A stretch of 6,519 nucleotides of DNA, taken from positions 1 to 6,519 of the forward strand of contig JACQVT010000393.1 of NCBI GenBank assembly GCA_016209665.1. Reading direction: 5' to 3'. The translations under genes were made by a program, and so were the position numbers. Positions 1 to 5,646 of this stretch are shown here, piece by piece (position 1 is the first letter of the stretch; each line of letters starts with the position of its first letter). The notes below the pieces were generated by a model that worked only from the letters and a program-made list of their open reading frames with translations, was not told where the DNA came from and did no database searches. Source of the stretch: Planctomycetota bacterium (lineage in GTDB: Bacteria > Planctomycetota > Phycisphaerae > UBA1845 > PWPN01).

Positions 1-48
1 CCCTCACGGTCGCGGTTCGGACAAGCCCCACGGTTCTCACGCACCCTC
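1..48. other. Short 3' flank of the solute-binding gene
   Basis: These 48 bases follow the stop codon of the leftward solute-binding gene. A minus-strand GTG at 40-38 has an open frame to the edge and a GAGAGGG purine run just upstream. It could be the start of a permease gene, the usual partner of such a binding protein, but about a dozen codons are too few to identify anything. No hairpin or T-run terminator is visible here. Confidence 0.3.
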
Positions 49-1140
49 TCAATGGATCAAGTGTTCGGCGGCCAGGCGGATGGCGGGCTCCAGGGCGTCG
101 GCGATCTTGTCGAAGGGCACGTTTGTTTCCGGGGGCATTTCGAGCTTGAGTTCCCGGCGGAGTGACTCGCGCACGGGGATATTGCGGGACCCGCTGACGG
201 CCAGCAGCCGCTCGGCGGCGGGCGAGGTCAGGAAGTCCAGGAGAACCCTGGCCGACTCGGCGTGCGGCGCCCCGGCCACCAGACCAACGGAGTTGGGCAC
301 GAGGAGCGTCCCGCCGTCGCCCATGTCGGGATAGACCAGGTCGATCGGTTCCCTTCGTTCCTGGCGGGCGTACACGTCGTCGGTGTCGGTGGCGCCGATC
401 AGCAGCTCGCCCGCGCCGACCTTGCGGGTACACGTGGCGTTGCCGTCCATGAGCACGCCGCCCGTCGCTCGGTTGAGCTGCTGGAGGAACGCGACGTAAT
501 CGGCCTCTCCCCACAGGGCATACATGGCCGCGAAGTGGCCGGTCGTCGTGCCGAACCGCGGATCGGCGACGGCGAGTTTGCCCGCCCATTTCGGATCGGC
601 GAGATCGCGCCACTTCGTGGGCAGGTCCTCCCGCTTGAGGTTCGCCGTGTTCCACGCCAGCACGCGGGCCCGCGCGCCGAACGCGGTCCAGCGGCCGGCG
701 GGGTCTTGGTAGCGATCGGGGATGTCCTCAGCGGGCGGGCGGTACTCGGCCAGCAGACCCGCCCGGGCCAGCCGGATGGTGTTGAACAGCTCGCTCGACC
801 AGAACACGTCGGCCCGCGGGTGGTTCTTTTCCGCCTCGATCCGCCGCACCAGGCCCGTGGTCTTGCCCGCCTCGGTATCGGTGACGAGTTGCACGCGGAT
901 GCCCGACTGCTTCTCGAACTCAGCCACCACCTCGCGGGCGAACGGCTCGTCGACGCTGGTGTAGAGGACGACGGTGGCGGAGTCGGCGGGTTTGCGGCAG
1001 CCGGACAATGGACAGGCCAACAGCAGGAACAGCCCGGCGAGGACGAAGTGAGAAGTGAGAAGTGAGAAGTGAGAAAGGTTAGCCTTGTCCGTGAGGTGCG
1101 CCGCGGAACCAGTATGCTGTCTCAATTCTCCATTCTCCAT
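49..1140 (-). CDS. Extracellular solute-binding lipoprotein, ABC-type Fe3+/AfuA-like (COG1840 type)
   Basis: Predicted periplasmic or membrane-tethered ligand-binding component of an ABC importer. With the ATG at 1140 it has 363 residues, normal for the family. A hydrophobic stretch at 33-43 is followed by a lipobox LSGC (45-48), so Cys48 should be lipidated. The mature part opens with VVLYTSVDEPFA (57-68), followed by ADVFWSSE (110-117) and GDGGTLLVPNSVGL near 274-287, all typical of Fe3+/phosphonate-type binding proteins. The tandem tyrosines that bind iron in FbpA are not seen; TDTDD (251-255) lies in roughly that region, so iron is not assured as substrate. The open frame continues upstream to 1560, but that part is antisense to the neighbouring gene. 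No Shine-Dalgarno is visible. The start lies inside a heptanucleotide repeat, and TTG at 1125 is an alternative. The stop of the upstream gene is 16 bp away, so translational coupling is plausible. Confidence 0.85.
   Translation of the reverse strand: MENGELRQHTGSAAHLTDKANLSHFSLLTSHFVLAGLFLLLACPLSGCRKPADSATVVLYTSVDEPFAREVVAEFEKQSGIRVQLVTDTEAGKTTGLVRRIEAEKNHPRADVFWSSELFNTIRLARAGLLAEYRPPAEDIPDRYQDPAGRWTAFGARARVLAWNTANLKREDLPTKWRDLADPKWAGKLAVADPRFGTTTGHFAAMYALWGEADYVAFLQQLNRATGGVLMDGNATCTRKVGAGELLIGATDTDDVYARQERREPIDLVYPDMGDGGTLLVPNSVGLVAGAPHAESARVLLDFLTSPAAERLLAVSGSRNIPVRESLRRELKLEMPPETNVPFDKIADALEPAIRLAAEHLIH
1045..1072. repeat. Heptanucleotide repeat array A, 4 x GAAGTGA
   Basis: Four perfect tandem copies of GAAGTGA, followed by a degenerate GAA at 1073. 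The array lies inside the solute-binding gene and encodes residues 23-32 of its leader (SHFSLLTSHF), directly before the hydrophobic core of the signal peptide. A 7-bp unit shifts frame at each copy, giving a 7-residue protein period. It resembles the short tandemly repeated heptamers (STRR) described in cyanobacteria. Confidence 0.9.
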
Positions 1141-1147
1141 TCTCAAT
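1120..1147. repeat. Heptanucleotide repeat array B, TCTCAAT/TCTCCAT x 4
   Basis: Four tandem heptamers: TCTCAAT, TCTCCAT, TCTCCAT, TCTCAAT. Read on the minus strand they are GAATTGA/GAATGGA, close to the GAAGTGA unit of array A but inverted relative to it, with 47 bp between the arrays. The array straddles the gap between two leftward genes, contains the ATG of the solute-binding protein (1138-1140) and encodes its first residues, MENGELR. Confidence 0.9.
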
Positions 1148-1156
1148 TCCGGTTCG

Positions 1157-3073
1157 TTATTTCGCCGCCGGCTGTTCGGTCGACGTGGCCTCAAGCTTCT
1201 GCTTTGCCGCGTCGACTTTGTCCTTGGGCAGGTCGGCCTCGACGTGCCTGAAGTACTCGGCCTGGCGAAGCCGGATGTGCCGCGGCTGGGTCTTCTGCCG
1301 GGTCGCGTCGCTGAGGTCCTCGCGGGTTCCGAGGACGGCCTCGACGAACTGATCGGACACCTCGCCCTTGTACTGCTCGCCCTGGACGAACCGCTGATCG
1401 ATGATCGCCCCGGCTGCCATGTGTACGCGGGTGCGCTGCGGCGTGGTGGCAAACGCGGTCTGCTGTTTCTGGGCGAAGCCGCCCTCGCCGATGCCGGCGC
1501 CACCCATGCCCGGGCCACGATTCTCCAGGTTGTCCTCACCCTCGCCCAAACCGCCGCCAAGCTGGTCCTTGAGATCCTGCAGGTCCGACGCGGCGGCGTT
1601 CAGCTCGGCCAGCTCCTGCTGCAGCGACTCCATCTCGGACAACTGCTCGGCCGCCTGGCTCAGCCCGTCACCGCCCTCGCCGCCGTCCTGGGGCTCCTTG
1701 CTCTGCTGATCCTGACCGGCTTGGGCCTGGCCCTGCTGGCGACCCTGGTCCTGTTGGTCGGAGGGCTGCTGGCCCTGCTGCGAGGGCGATTGCTGGCCAG
1801 CCGCCTGCTTATTCTGTTGGCCCTGCTTCTGGTCGCCGGACTGACCCTGTTGCTGCTGGGCGGCCTTGGCGATGGCCTGGGCGAGCTTGCCGGCGGCCTT
1901 GCGGGCTTCCTCGGACTTGGCCGCCTGTTCCATCAGCTTGTCGATCTGTTCGGCGGACAGACCCTTCTCGGCCAGCTCTTTGGCGACGTCGCTGAGCTTG
2001 CCCTGGGTGACCTTCTCGAGCAGCTTGTTGATGTCCTGCTCGCTCAGGTCCATCTGCTGGAGCTGGTTCTTGAGCTTGCTGTTGCTCTCGGCGATCTTGC
2101 CGACCTGGTCGGCGAGCTTCTTGAGGTCGCCCCGCAGTTCATCGGCCCGGGCCTGCTCCTCAGCCGTCTGGGGCGTCTTGCTCAGTTGTTCGCGGATGGA
2201 CTGCAGGGCATCCTTAGCCGACTTGAAGTCACCCTGAGCCAGCGACCTGGACAACATCCCCACCGTCGACGGCAGCGTCGGTTGAGCGGCGAGAGGCCGC
2301 AGCATCTGCTTGAAGGCCTCAACCTTGGCCAGCTCAGGGTTGTTCTTCTTGTCATCGAGCTTAGCGGCGACCGCATTGACCTGCTTGATCGCCTCGCGGC
2401 GGAGGTCGGCCGGCGACTCGAGCTTGGCCAGTTCCAGCGGTTCGGCGTCCTGCTTGTCCCGCTTGAGTTCGGGATGCTTCTGCTGCACCTGGCGGAGCTT
2501 GTCGACGATCGGCTTGACCTGGGCCGCCGTCCGCTCCAGTTGCGCCTGCCGCTGCCGCTGCTCTTCGCGGGCGGCCTGCTTGCCCGACAGATCGACCACC
2601 GGGAACAGCCAGCAGAACAGCAGCGCGACCACGAACGCCCCGCCGGCATACGGCGCCGACCTCGGCACCCGCACCGGCAGGTACATCTTCGGCGTGACCA
2701 GCCGGCTGACTTGGTTGGCATCGGCGACAGCCGCCTGGGCGAACGGGTCCGGCGAGGATGCGAAGTACAGGGCCGTGCTCAGCCGCTCCTTCAGCCGGGC
2801 CGCCTCGTCCAGCCGGGCTGCCGCGGACGCGCGGCTCTCCCGGGTGATGAGCGTCCACACGGCTGAGGCGACCAGCGCCGCCCCCACCAGGCCGGCGGCC
2901 GCCCACCACAGCAGCCGGCCCTCCTCATCGGTCGCCACCAGCACGCGCTCGGCCGAGACGAACAGGGCGAACAGGACCGCTGCCGCCGCCCACGACCAAC
3001 CCAGCTTGACCAGCCACCGGTTGAGCCACAGTCTTCGCTGGGCCTGCCGAACCTTCTCGCGGATCTCGTTCAT
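1157..3073 (-). CDS. DUF4175-like membrane-anchored coiled-coil protein with Gln-rich linker
   Basis: A 638-residue protein. The basic N-terminus is followed by two membrane segments (about 24-43 and 54-76), a soluble stretch with the AARLDEAARLKERLSTAL motif (87-102), and a third membrane segment (about 142-160). After that come long charged helices likely to form coiled coils (about 165-400), a Gln/Gly/Ser-rich low-complexity linker (405-468), a short helix (about 471-515), a Gly-rich stretch (515-542) and a charged C-terminal tail. The two N-terminal helices, LDE..LKERLSTAL segment and Gln-rich coiled coil resemble DUF4175/TIGR02302-like proteins, which in planctomycetes often neighbour MoxR and BatA-type genes; none is in this window. 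The start is supported by GGAGG at 3085-3081, 7 nt upstream of the ATG. Function unknown; a structural or envelope role is inference. The composition also creates a long antisense open frame that should not be called a gene. Confidence 0.8.
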   Translation of the reverse strand: MNEIREKVRQAQRRLWLNRWLVKLGWSWAAAAVLFALFVSAERVLVATDEEGRLLWWAAAGLVGAALVASAVWTLITRESRASAAARLDEAARLKERLSTALYFASSPDPFAQAAVADANQVSRLVTPKMYLPVRVPRSAPYAGGAFVVALLFCWLFPVVDLSGKQAAREEQRQRQAQLERTAAQVKPIVDKLRQVQQKHPELKRDKQDAEPLELAKLESPADLRREAIKQVNAVAAKLDDKKNNPELAKVEAFKQMLRPLAAQPTLPSTVGMLSRSLAQGDFKSAKDALQSIREQLSKTPQTAEEQARADELRGDLKKLADQVGKIAESNSKLKNQLQQMDLSEQDINKLLEKVTQGKLSDVAKELAEKGLSAEQIDKLMEQAAKSEEARKAAGKLAQAIAKAAQQQQGQSGDQKQGQQNKQAAGQQSPSQQGQQPSDQQDQGRQQGQAQAGQDQQSKEPQDGGEGGDGLSQAAEQLSEMESLQQELAELNAAASDLQDLKDQLGGGLGEGEDNLENRGPGMGGAGIGEGGFAQKQQTAFATTPQRTRVHMAAGAIIDQRFVQGEQYKGEVSDQFVEAVLGTREDLSDATRQKTQPRHIRLRQAEYFRHVEADLPKDKVDAAKQKLEATSTEQPAAK

Positions 3074-3080
3074 GATCGGC

Positions 3081-3085
3081 CCTCC
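3081..3085 (-). promoter_or_regulatory. Ribosome binding site of the coiled-coil protein gene
   Basis: The minus strand reads GGGAGGG followed by CCGATC and then ATG at 3073. GGAGG with a 7-nt spacer is a standard Shine-Dalgarno and fixes this start. Confidence 0.7.
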
Positions 3086-3116
3086 CGGTCTCCATCATAG
3101 AGCCTACGGGACGAGA

Positions 3117-3174
3117 TTGGGGGGGGCATCCCGTCCGCCTGAAGGCGAAGGCGGCCAAGATGCCCGCCCCCCAA
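3117..3174. repeat. Branched palindromic element (REP-like)
   Basis: The outer arms TTGGGGGGGGCATC (3117-3130) and GATGCCCGCCCCCCAA (3159-3174) are complementary apart from bulged bases. Inside them CCGCCT (3135-3140) pairs with AGGCGG (3149-3154) around an 8-nt loop. On the minus strand it lies upstream of the coiled-coil gene, about 45-100 nt before its start codon. G-rich palindromes with a GGGCATC core look like dispersed intergenic repeats, but only one copy is in this window. Confidence 0.55.
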
Positions 3175-3320
3175 GCGCGGCCGCAGAGACCACCCAGCCC
3201 CACACCTTCTTAGACGGCCCAGCGGAGCGGAAGTTGTCTCAGGTTGGGCAGCCACATTCGATTCTACCGTCCTGCCGGGTACGGCCGGACGACGTGGCCG
3301 GGCTGCTGTAACAGCTTGCC
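3175..3320. other. Intergenic DNA between two leftward genes
   Basis: No credible gene is present. On the minus strand TAGAAT (3266-3261) matches a -10 hexamer at 5 of 6 positions, but no convincing -35 lies 16-18 nt upstream, so it is only a weak promoter candidate for the coiled-coil gene. The left end near 3282-3320 holds GC hairpins listed separately. Confidence 0.4.
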
Positions 3321-3321
3321 C
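3282..3321 (-). terminator. Tandem GC-rich hairpins after the glycoside-hydrolase-like gene
   Basis: Directly after the stop, the minus strand can form GGGC/GCCC plus GCTG/CAGC with a TTA loop (3321-3300), then CGGCC/GGCCG (3300-3282). There is no T-run, so this is not a canonical intrinsic terminator. It may be a Rho-dependent or 3'-end-protecting structure. Confidence 0.3.
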
Positions 3322-4520
3322 TACAGTTGGTTACGTCGAGCCTGGCGATGGCCGTAGCGCACCGCCTGGCGAATCCAGTCCAATCGGGCCAGCGGGATCG
3401 TCCCGTAGTCGCTGATCCAAACCGAATGACAGCCCAACTCGGCCGCCATGCCCACGGCGGCGACGAGCGCTCCTGCGTCCGAGCAATCCGCTCGGGCACT
3501 TAGCCGCAACGACAGCTTGTTGCCGGGCTTGGGCTGGCATGCGTCGGACGCCCGCCGGATCGTATCGTCGACGTCGCGCACGTCGAGGGCGTCGCAATCG
3601 CACAGGAGAACATCGTATACCCCGTTGAGTTTGCCTACCTCCACGCCGCTGGTGATGGGCGGCGGCGGGCAATGCAGGACCAGCGCACATCGGCACGTCC
3701 GCCGCAGCGAACCGGCCCAGACATGCAGTTGCGACGAGCGCCACTGCAAGTAGGCGTCCAGACGGGGGTGTTCCTGGACGAAGCCACGCGGTATGCCCGG
3801 CAGAGAGTTTCCGGTATCGCAGGCCCGCTGCAGGGTGTCTCGCACGAGGCTCGCGACGGCGTCGACGTCGATACCGTCGCGCCCGGCCAACTGCCGGCAC
3901 GACTCGCAGAAGCAGATTGTCCGGAGCCAGAATTCGATCGGGCCCAACCAGGGACCCCGGGGCTCGTCATACGGGAACCCGGATCGACTCCAGCAGAAGC
4001 CGAGATCGTCCAACTGTACGAAATCGAGGGCGTAGTTCTCGGTCAGGTCGGCGAGCAGGCCCCGGACGTATTCCTGCACGTCCGGGTTGACGGGACACAG
4101 CCAGCCGTTCCGGTCACCGAAGACATCTCGGACGCAGGCATGTTCGTAGCGTCGGGCGACGGGCCCGTTGCTGCAAGCGAACACCGCTCCGCCCATCTTG
4201 AGACCACGCTGATGGCAGGCCTCGGCCACTGGCTTCAGGGGGTTGCGCTTCCGCAGCCACCCGGCGGGAACGGGGCGGAGGCGCGTGCCGGCATAGCGGC
4301 TCGGCTCGGGTTGGAACTGGGCGCCGCCGTCGGAAACGAACGTTCGCGGGGACACGCCCGCGTGCGGTCGAAATTGTTGGATGAACGGACAATGGACCGG
4401 CACGACAATGCCCGTCACGCCGGTCTCGCCCTTGATGCGATCGAGGGTGCCCTCGATGCCCTCATCGACGAGGTCCCACAGGAAGCATTCCAGGTAGGTT
4501 TCGAAGCCCGATGACGTCAT
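3321..4520 (-). CDS. Glycoside-hydrolase-like TIM-barrel protein (GHL type), substrate unknown
   Basis: A 399-residue protein resembling the hypothetical glycoside-hydrolase-like families related to alpha-amylase barrels. Family-like marks: GLKMGGAVFACSNG (106-119), a barrel strand; LCPVNPDVQEYV (141-152) leading to YALDFVQLDDLGF (163-175), where Asp171/Asp172 are candidate active-site residues; CFCESC (203-208), the cysteine motif that follows this strand in related proteins; and VWISDYGTIP near 367-376 close to the C-terminus. No signal peptide or membrane helix is seen, so a cytoplasmic location is likely. The open frame extends to 5384, but that part is antisense to nadK; GGAGG 6 nt before the ATG at 4520 fixes the start. 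It is transcribed divergently from nadK. It may act on a carbohydrate, but neither activity nor substrate can be assigned; a non-catalytic barrel is possible. Confidence 0.75.
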   Translation of the reverse strand: MTSSGFETYLECFLWDLVDEGIEGTLDRIKGETGVTGIVVPVHCPFIQQFRPHAGVSPRTFVSDGGAQFQPEPSRYAGTRLRPVPAGWLRKRNPLKPVAEACHQRGLKMGGAVFACSNGPVARRYEHACVRDVFGDRNGWLCPVNPDVQEYVRGLLADLTENYALDFVQLDDLGFCWSRSGFPYDEPRGPWLGPIEFWLRTICFCESCRQLAGRDGIDVDAVASLVRDTLQRACDTGNSLPGIPRGFVQEHPRLDAYLQWRSSQLHVWAGSLRRTCRCALVLHCPPPPITSGVEVGKLNGVYDVLLCDCDALDVRDVDDTIRRASDACQPKPGNKLSLRLSARADCSDAGALVAAVGMAAELGCHSVWISDYGTIPLARLDWIRQAVRYGHRQARRNQL

Positions 4521-4526
4521 GCCGGA

Positions 4527-4531
4527 CCTCC
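4527..4531 (-). promoter_or_regulatory. Ribosome binding site deciding the start of the glycoside-hydrolase-like gene
   Basis: GGAGG on the minus strand lies 6 nt before the ATG at 4520-4518. It separates the real gene from the long open frame that continues upstream through nadK. Confidence 0.7.
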
Positions 4532-4560
4532 GCCGCGCCGGGCCCCAACCCGGCGGGCGC

Positions 4561-4566
4561 ATTGTA
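4561..4566 (-). promoter_or_regulatory. Candidate -10 box for the glycoside-hydrolase-like gene
   Basis: The minus strand reads TACAAT, 5 of 6 matches to TATAAT, about 40 nt before the start codon. No good -35 lies at the normal distance. The GGATA-type inverted repeats occupy the position where the -35 would be, so an activator-dependent promoter is possible. Confidence 0.35.
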
Positions 4567-4567
4567 C

Positions 4568-4595
4568 TGGATAACGGATCGGGCGAGGATATGTT
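4568..4595 (+). promoter_or_regulatory. nadK: Candidate nadK promoter
   Basis: TGGATA (4568-4573) and TATGTT (4590-4595) are separated by 16 bp and each match the consensus at 4 of 6 positions. A start about 7 nt after the -10 would fall near 4602, only about 6 nt before the ATG. This would give a nearly leaderless mRNA and fits the lack of a Shine-Dalgarno. Confidence 0.3.
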
Positions 4596-4599
4596 ATCC
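4569..4599. promoter_or_regulatory. GGATA-type inverted repeats in the divergent intergenic region (possible operator)
   Basis: GGATAAC (4569-4575) and GTTATCC (4593-4599) are a perfect 7-bp inverted repeat with 17 bp between. The right arm is also part of a compact palindrome, GGATA-TGT-TATCC (4587-4599). The repeats overlap the candidate promoters of both divergent genes, which suits a regulator site. The regulator is unknown and chance is possible. Confidence 0.35.
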
Positions 4600-4607
4600 T
4601 GCCGGTC

Positions 4608-5441
4608 ATGAGCACCCGACCGCGCGTTATCATCCTGCGTAACCCCGCCAAGTCGGCCGCCGAGGCGACCTTGGCCGAACTCATCGACGGCGTCAAGCGA
4701 AAGGCGGACGTGGTGGCCAGCGGCGTCATCGAGGACGCTGAGACCGCCGGACGGGAGCGACCCGATCGCGTCGTGGTGCTGGGCGGTGACGGGAGCATCC
4801 TGGCCGTCGCCCGGGGGCTCGGCGAGGAGCAGGTGCCGATCGTGGGCGTCAACTTCGGGAAGCTCGGCTACCTGGCCGAGTTCAGCGTGGACGACCTGGC
4901 TCGCAACCTCGACGCCGTGCTCGCGGACCCGCGGATCGTCAGCCAGCGGATGATGATCGAGGTGACGGTCGCGCACGACGGCGGGCCGGTCCGCCGGTCG
5001 CTGGCCGTCAACGACGTCGTGGTCCACGCCGGGCCGCCGTACCGGATGATCGCCCTGGCGATCTCGGTCAACGGTGTACACCTGACGAACGCGAGCTGCG
5101 ACGGCCTGGTCATCGCGACACCCTCCGGATCGACCGCCCACAACATGTCCATCGGCGGGCCGATCCTGCAGTCCGAGGTCAACGCGATGGTCGTCTCGCC
5201 GATCTCGCCCCATTCCCTGACGCACCGGCCGCTGGTCGTCGCCGGCGAATCCAGCATCGAGGTGCTCGTCCGCCAGGCCAACGAGGGCACCACCCTGGTG
5301 ATCGACGGGCAGGTGCCCGTGCCGCTCAAGGTGCACGACCGCGTCAGCGTCGGCCGATCCGTCCACCGCTTCCAGCTTGTCCACAACCCCACGCAGAGCC
5401 GGTGGTACACGCTCACCGAGAAGCTCAAGTGGGGGCAGTGA
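4608..5441 (+). CDS. nadK: NAD kinase
   Basis: Cytoplasmic enzyme that phosphorylates NAD+ to NADP+ using ATP or polyphosphate. It has 277 residues, a usual bacterial length. Family motifs appear in order: VVVLGGDGSILAVARG (55-70) with the GGDG loop and catalytic Asp61; VGVNFGKLGYLAEF (79-92); NDVVVHAG (135-142); DGLVIATPSGSTAHNMSIGGPIL (165-187); and SPISPHSLTHRPLV (197-210). In the TPSGSTAH segment the Tyr common in other bacteria (TAY) is His178, a change in the NAD-binding loop that may be lineage-typical. The ATG at 4608 immediately precedes a basic RPRVIIL first strand. No Shine-Dalgarno lies upstream, so a leaderless transcript is plausible. It stands between the divergent glycoside-hydrolase-like gene and the codirectional HU-like gene, which is 205 bp downstream and probably has its own promoter. 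Confidence 0.96.
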   Translation: MSTRPRVIILRNPAKSAAEATLAELIDGVKRKADVVASGVIEDAETAGRERPDRVVVLGGDGSILAVARGLGEEQVPIVGVNFGKLGYLAEFSVDDLARNLDAVLADPRIVSQRMMIEVTVAHDGGPVRRSLAVNDVVVHAGPPYRMIALAISVNGVHLTNASCDGLVIATPSGSTAHNMSIGGPILQSEVNAMVVSPISPHSLTHRPLVVAGESSIEVLVRQANEGTTLVIDGQVPVPLKVHDRVSVGRSVHRFQLVHNPTQSRWYTLTEKLKWGQ

Positions 5442-5479
5442 GACGGTGGGAAAACGGCGGGAGGGAGCGGTCTGGTCGG

Positions 5480-5555
5480 TTTTCCGGCGGTTTTCGGGAG
5501 GTTTTGGCGTCCGACCTGCTGATTTTCGCCAGATTTCGGCGGTTTTTTACCGTTT
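5480..5555. promoter_or_regulatory. Helically phased T-tracts, predicted intrinsically curved DNA
   Basis: T-runs of 3-6 bases lie at 5480-5483, 5491-5494, 5502-5505, 5523-5526, 5534-5536, 5543-5548 and 5553-5555. Their centres are 11, 11, 21, 10.5, 10.5 and 8.5 bp apart, close to one helical turn, with one turn skipped. In a GC-rich genome such phasing is notable and is the known signature of curved DNA. It ends just upstream of the candidate -35 of the HU-like gene. Confidence 0.6.
5527..5548 (+). terminator. Weak intrinsic terminator candidate after nadK
   Basis: CGCC (5527-5530) and GGCG (5538-5541) form a 4-bp stem with a 7-nt loop, followed by G and six T (5543-5548). The T-run is good but the stem is short, and the same T-run also belongs to the phased series. 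Confidence 0.35.
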
Positions 5556-5560
5556 CCCAC

Positions 5561-5589
5561 TGGACGCGGTGTTGCGGATTCATTAAGAT
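5561..5589 (+). promoter_or_regulatory. Candidate promoter of the HU-like gene
   Basis: TGGACG (5561-5566) and TAAGAT (5584-5589) are separated by 17 bp, each with 4 of 6 consensus matches. A start near 5596 would give a leader of about 50 nt. The T-tract series lies immediately upstream, where UP-element-like or curved DNA would assist RNA polymerase. Confidence 0.4.
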
Positions 5590-5633
5590 TCGCCGCCAGT
5601 TAAGGGCCAGCGTTCGGCCCCGGCTCATCCAAC

Positions 5634-5640
5634 AAGGAGG
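5634..5640 (+). promoter_or_regulatory. Strong ribosome binding site of the HU-like gene
   Basis: AAGGAGG followed by AAAAAC and then ATG at 5647. It is the best Shine-Dalgarno in the window, in line with high expression of a nucleoid protein. It selects Met1 over Met7. Confidence 0.9.
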
Positions 5641-5646
5641 AAAAAC

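Larger units (their letters stand above)
5446..5560. repeat. Imperfect inverted repeat bracketing the T-tract region
   Basis: GTGGGAAAACGG (5446-5457) and CCGTTTCCCAC (5550-5560) are complementary except for one missing T. They begin 5 nt after the nadK stop and enclose the phased T-tracts. In RNA they could form a long-range stem closing a loop of about 90 nt; in DNA they could be two facing sites for one protein. Confidence 0.5.

Noticed and set aside
262..1065. A 267-codon plus-strand open frame opposite the solute-binding gene
   Set aside because: Shadow of the clear minus-strand family member; no domain or ribosome binding site recognised.
1045..1147. Heptamer arrays as a CRISPR array
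   Set aside because: Units are 7 bp and directly adjacent with no spacers of 30-40 bp; no cas genes are present.
1141..1560. N-terminal extension of the solute-binding frame (140 codons)
   Set aside because: It is Arg/Ser/Pro-rich, antisense-like sequence overlapping the 3' part of the coiled-coil gene on the same strand; the signal peptide and lipobox lie downstream of it.
1085..2866. A 593-codon open frame on the plus strand, very rich in Leu and Gly
   Set aside because: It is the exact antisense of the coiled-coil protein gene. Its Leu-rich sequence is the complement of Gln/Lys/Glu-rich codons, it has no recognisable domain, and the minus-strand gene has a Shine-Dalgarno and membrane helices.
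3672..4514. A 280-codon plus-strand open frame opposite the glycoside-hydrolase-like gene
   Set aside because: Antisense shadow in GC-rich DNA; the minus strand carries the conserved motifs.
4521..5384. N-terminal extension of the glycoside-hydrolase-like frame (288 codons)
   Set aside because: It is antisense to nadK, His/Asp/Arg-rich without family motifs, and a good Shine-Dalgarno marks the ATG at 4520.
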